Source: an uncultured bacterium (GTDB taxonomy: Bacteria > Bacillota > Clostridia > Oscillospirales > Ruminococcaceae). Taken from it: 14,052 nt of DNA. Shown piece after piece: positions 12,433 through 14,052 of the stretch. A program made the position numbers and the translations under genes. Under the pieces are notes generated by a model, which saw only the letters and a program-made list of their open reading frames with translations, was not told the DNA's origin and made no database searches. The stretch covers positions 1-14,052 of the forward strand of contig CAJMLQ010000078.1 of assembly GCA_905214265.1 (NCBI GenBank). The letters run 5' to 3'. Position 1 is the stretch's first letter, and each line of letters starts with the position of its first letter.

Positions 12433-13365
12433 GTGACATTCCGGAAAAGTACGGACACCTTTCTCAGCAGCGACGGCGTTACCGCCGTTTCCTGCTATTT
12501 TTATGAGCCGCTGGAGCAGGAGCCGGTGGGGGTCGTCCAGATTTCCCACGGCATGTGCGAATACTTGGAGCGGTATGAGGATTTCGCCAGCTATTTGTGC
12601 GGGCAGGGCTTCATCGTCTGCGGCAATGACCACCTGGGTCATGGCCGCACCGCTGCCCGGGAAGAGGATCTGGGCTTCTTCGGGGAAAGCGGCGGGGCTG
12701 ATTTTCTGGTGAAAGACCTGGAAAAGATGACCGCCTTGGCAAAACACCACTATCCCGAGCTACCGTACTTCCTGTTCGGGCATAGCATGGGCTCTTTCGT
12801 CGCGCGAATGTACCTGACCCGATACGCGGCGGAGCTGACAGGAGCGGTGCTCTGTGGCACCACCGGCGGAAACCCCATGGCCGGCATGGCTGCATTCCTT
12901 GCCGGGAGAGCAGCTGCTTCTAAAGGGTCGCATTACCGTAGCGCTGCCCTGACCAAAATGGCATTCGGGTCCTATAACAAGCGCTTCGATTCCCCAAAAA
13001 GCGCCAACGCCTGGATCAGCCGGGATGCCGGTGTAGTGGGAAAGTACGATCAGGACCCGCTGTGTACGTTCACCTTTACTGCTTCGGCCTATCGGGAGCT
13101 ATTCACCCTGGTCAGGCAGGTGTCTGCGCCGGAATGGGCGGCGGCGGTCCCGAGAGACCTGCCGGTGCTTCTCATCGCTGGGGAGGACGATCCGGTGGGG
13201 GATTACGGCGCCGGGGTGCGCCGGGTTGCGGAGCGGCTGATTGAGGCGGAACTGCGGGATGTTTCCTGCCGCCTGTATCCCGGCTGCCGCCATGAGGTTC
13301 TGAACGAACTGAACCGCAGTGAGGTCTACCGGGACGTCTGCCGGTGGATTCGGGCACGGATCTGA
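12433..13365 (+). CDS. Alpha/beta hydrolase, serine-hydrolase (monoacylglycerol-lipase-like)
   Basis: This 310-aa cytosolic protein is of the Hydrolase_4/lysophospholipase type. VVQISHGMCEYLERYEDFA (34-52) holds the oxyanion-hole region, DHLGHG is at 66-71, and the nucleophile elbow is GHSMGS (116-121, S118). The likely acid is D253 in IAGEDDPVGD and the base H287 in GCRHE. Relatives hydrolyse monoacylglycerols or other carboxylic esters. The start is GTG at 12433, 8 nt after AGGAGG; no ATG gives a better match. It follows the spoVS terminator with only about 30 nt for a promoter, and none is visible, so leaky read-through may supply it. A terminator candidate follows at 13385-13405. Confidence 0.85.
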   Translation: MTFRKSTDTFLSSDGVTAVSCYFYEPLEQEPVGVVQISHGMCEYLERYEDFASYLCGQGFIVCGNDHLGHGRTAAREEDLGFFGESGGADFLVKDLEKMTALAKHHYPELPYFLFGHSMGSFVARMYLTRYAAELTGAVLCGTTGGNPMAGMAAFLAGRAAASKGSHYRSAALTKMAFGSYNKRFDSPKSANAWISRDAGVVGKYDQDPLCTFTFTASAYRELFTLVRQVSAPEWAAAVPRDLPVLLIAGEDDPVGDYGAGVRRVAERLIEAELRDVSCRLYPGCRHEVLNELNRSEVYRDVCRWIRARI

Positions 13366-13384
13366 CAAAACGATCGGCTTGTCC

Positions 13385-13405
13385 GCGTTCGGAAAACGCT
13401 TTTTT
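13385..13405 (+). terminator. Probable terminator of the hydrolase gene
   Basis: GCGTT (13385-13389) and AACGC (13395-13399) form a 5-bp stem with a 5-nt loop followed by six Ts. The stem is short, so efficiency may be modest. A second T-rich stretch lies at 13438-13445. Confidence 0.55.
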
Positions 13406-13471
13406 GCAGCACATGGACAGGATTGCCGAAAAGAGCGTTTTTTTTCGATTCTTTATCGGCACTTTGGAATC

Positions 13472-13500
13472 TTGCACAAAAGCGGAAAATCCTGTATACT
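13472..13500 (+). promoter_or_regulatory. Sigma-A promoter of glyA
   Basis: TTGCAC (13472-13477) and TATACT (13495-13500) are 17 bp apart with TG before the -10. The predicted start near 13507 gives a leader of about 57 nt. It contains the direct repeat GCCGGA-ATT-GCCGGA but no recognisable riboswitch. Confidence 0.8.
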
Positions 13501-13563
13501 AAAAAGGTACTCGTCTGATTGAAAATATGCCGGAATTGCCGGATGCAGAAAGGATTTGGAAAT

Positions 13564-14052
13564 ATGTATAACGATCTGATGGACACCATCGGCTTTGTAG
13601 GTCGTACCGATCCGGAAGTTGCCGATGCCATGGGCCTGGAGCTCAAGCGCCAGCGCCGCAACATCGAGCTCATTGCCAGCGAAAATATCGTATCCCCCGC
13701 GGTCATGGCCGCCATGGGTTCGGTCTTGACCAATAAATACGCCGAGGGTTACCCCGGAAAGCGGTACTACGGCGGCTGCGTCGACGTGGACATCGTCGAG
13801 AACATCGCCCGTGACCGCGCCTGTAAGCTCTTCGGCGCGGAGCATGCCAATGTCCAGCCCCATTCCGGTGCCCAGGCGAATCTGGCGGTTTACTTTGCCT
13901 TGCTGAAGCCTGGCGACACGGTTTTGGGCATGAATCTGGCCCACGGCGGCCATCTGACCCACGGCTCTCCCGTCAACCTGTCGGGCAGCTACTACAATTT
14001 CGTTGCCTACGGTGTCAATGACGATGGCTTCATCGATTACGACAAGCTGATG
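13564..14052 (+). CDS. glyA: Serine hydroxymethyltransferase, N-terminal 163 codons (runs off window)
   Basis: The frame starts with ATG at 13564, 9 nt after AAAGGA, and is open to the window end. It shows the SHMT N-terminal text: IELIASENIVSPAVMAAMGS (about 35-54), LTNKYAEGYPGKRYYGGC (56-73), NVQPHSGAQANLAVYFALL (about 98-116) and NLAHGGHLTHGSPVNLSG (about 126-143). The GNAT-independent PLP lysine lies further on and outside the window. SHMT converts serine and tetrahydrofolate to glycine and methylenetetrahydrofolate, the main cellular C1 source. It has its own promoter and starts a unit after the hydrolase terminator. Confidence 0.97.
   Translation, partial: MYNDLMDTIGFVGRTDPEVADAMGLELKRQRRNIELIASENIVSPAVMAAMGSVLTNKYAEGYPGKRYYGGCVDVDIVENIARDRACKLFGAEHANVQPHSGAQANLAVYFALLKPGDTVLGMNLAHGGHLTHGSPVNLSGSYYNFVAYGVNDDGFIDYDKLM

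Noticed and set aside
13527..13571. A 14-codon ORF (MPELPDAERIWKYV) in the glyA leader overlapping the glyA start
   Set aside because: It has no ribosome site and no run of regulatory codons; the overlap is probably chance.

Overview
The window reads as chromosomal DNA of a GC-rich, spore-forming Clostridia member, probably Oscillospiraceae/Ruminococcaceae-like. This rests on strong AGGAGG-type ribosome sites, sigma-A promoters, spoVS, ymdB, hslO and a YerC-type TrpR-family regulator. GH20 and GH127 glycosidases suggest a glycan-feeding, gut-type lifestyle. No transposase, integrase, CRISPR array, tRNA or rRNA was seen.

Layout. (1) 1-540, minus strand: the first 27 codons of an unknown gene with a structured leader, preceded by a compact transcription unit (consensus promoter, 42-codon ORF, perfect terminator) that only a reading below usual ORF cut-offs reveals. 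(2) 561-5512, a glycosidase island: a GH20-type hexosaminidase and an AraC regulator on the minus strand, divergent from a GH127-type gene. The AraC/GH127 gap carries a 21-bp-spaced direct repeat that overlaps the regulator's -35 and abuts the GH127 -35. (3) 5570-7481, minus strand: a SAM methyltransferase, a YerC-family regulator and a RimJ/RimL-type acetyltransferase. (4) 7482-7876: a gene-free 395-bp stretch that encodes a strongly structured RNA of about 175 nt on the minus strand, resembling 6S RNA. It is bounded by two convergent promoter-like sites that are inverted copies of the same 12 bases. (5) 7877-11939, plus strand, tightly packed: PHP histidinol-phosphatase-type protein, GNAT protein, sugar O-acetyltransferase, unknown 108-aa protein, Hsp33, YmdB. 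(6) 11963-14052, plus strand: spoVS, an alpha/beta hydrolase and the start of glyA, with clear promoters for spoVS and glyA and terminators after spoVS and the hydrolase.

The most interesting items are the 6S-like RNA locus with an antisense promoter reading through it toward the PHP operon, the solitary 42-codon unit, and the AraC operator geometry. Most protein calls are secure family assignments. The ncRNA family, operator assignments and small-ORF translation are inferences from sequence alone.
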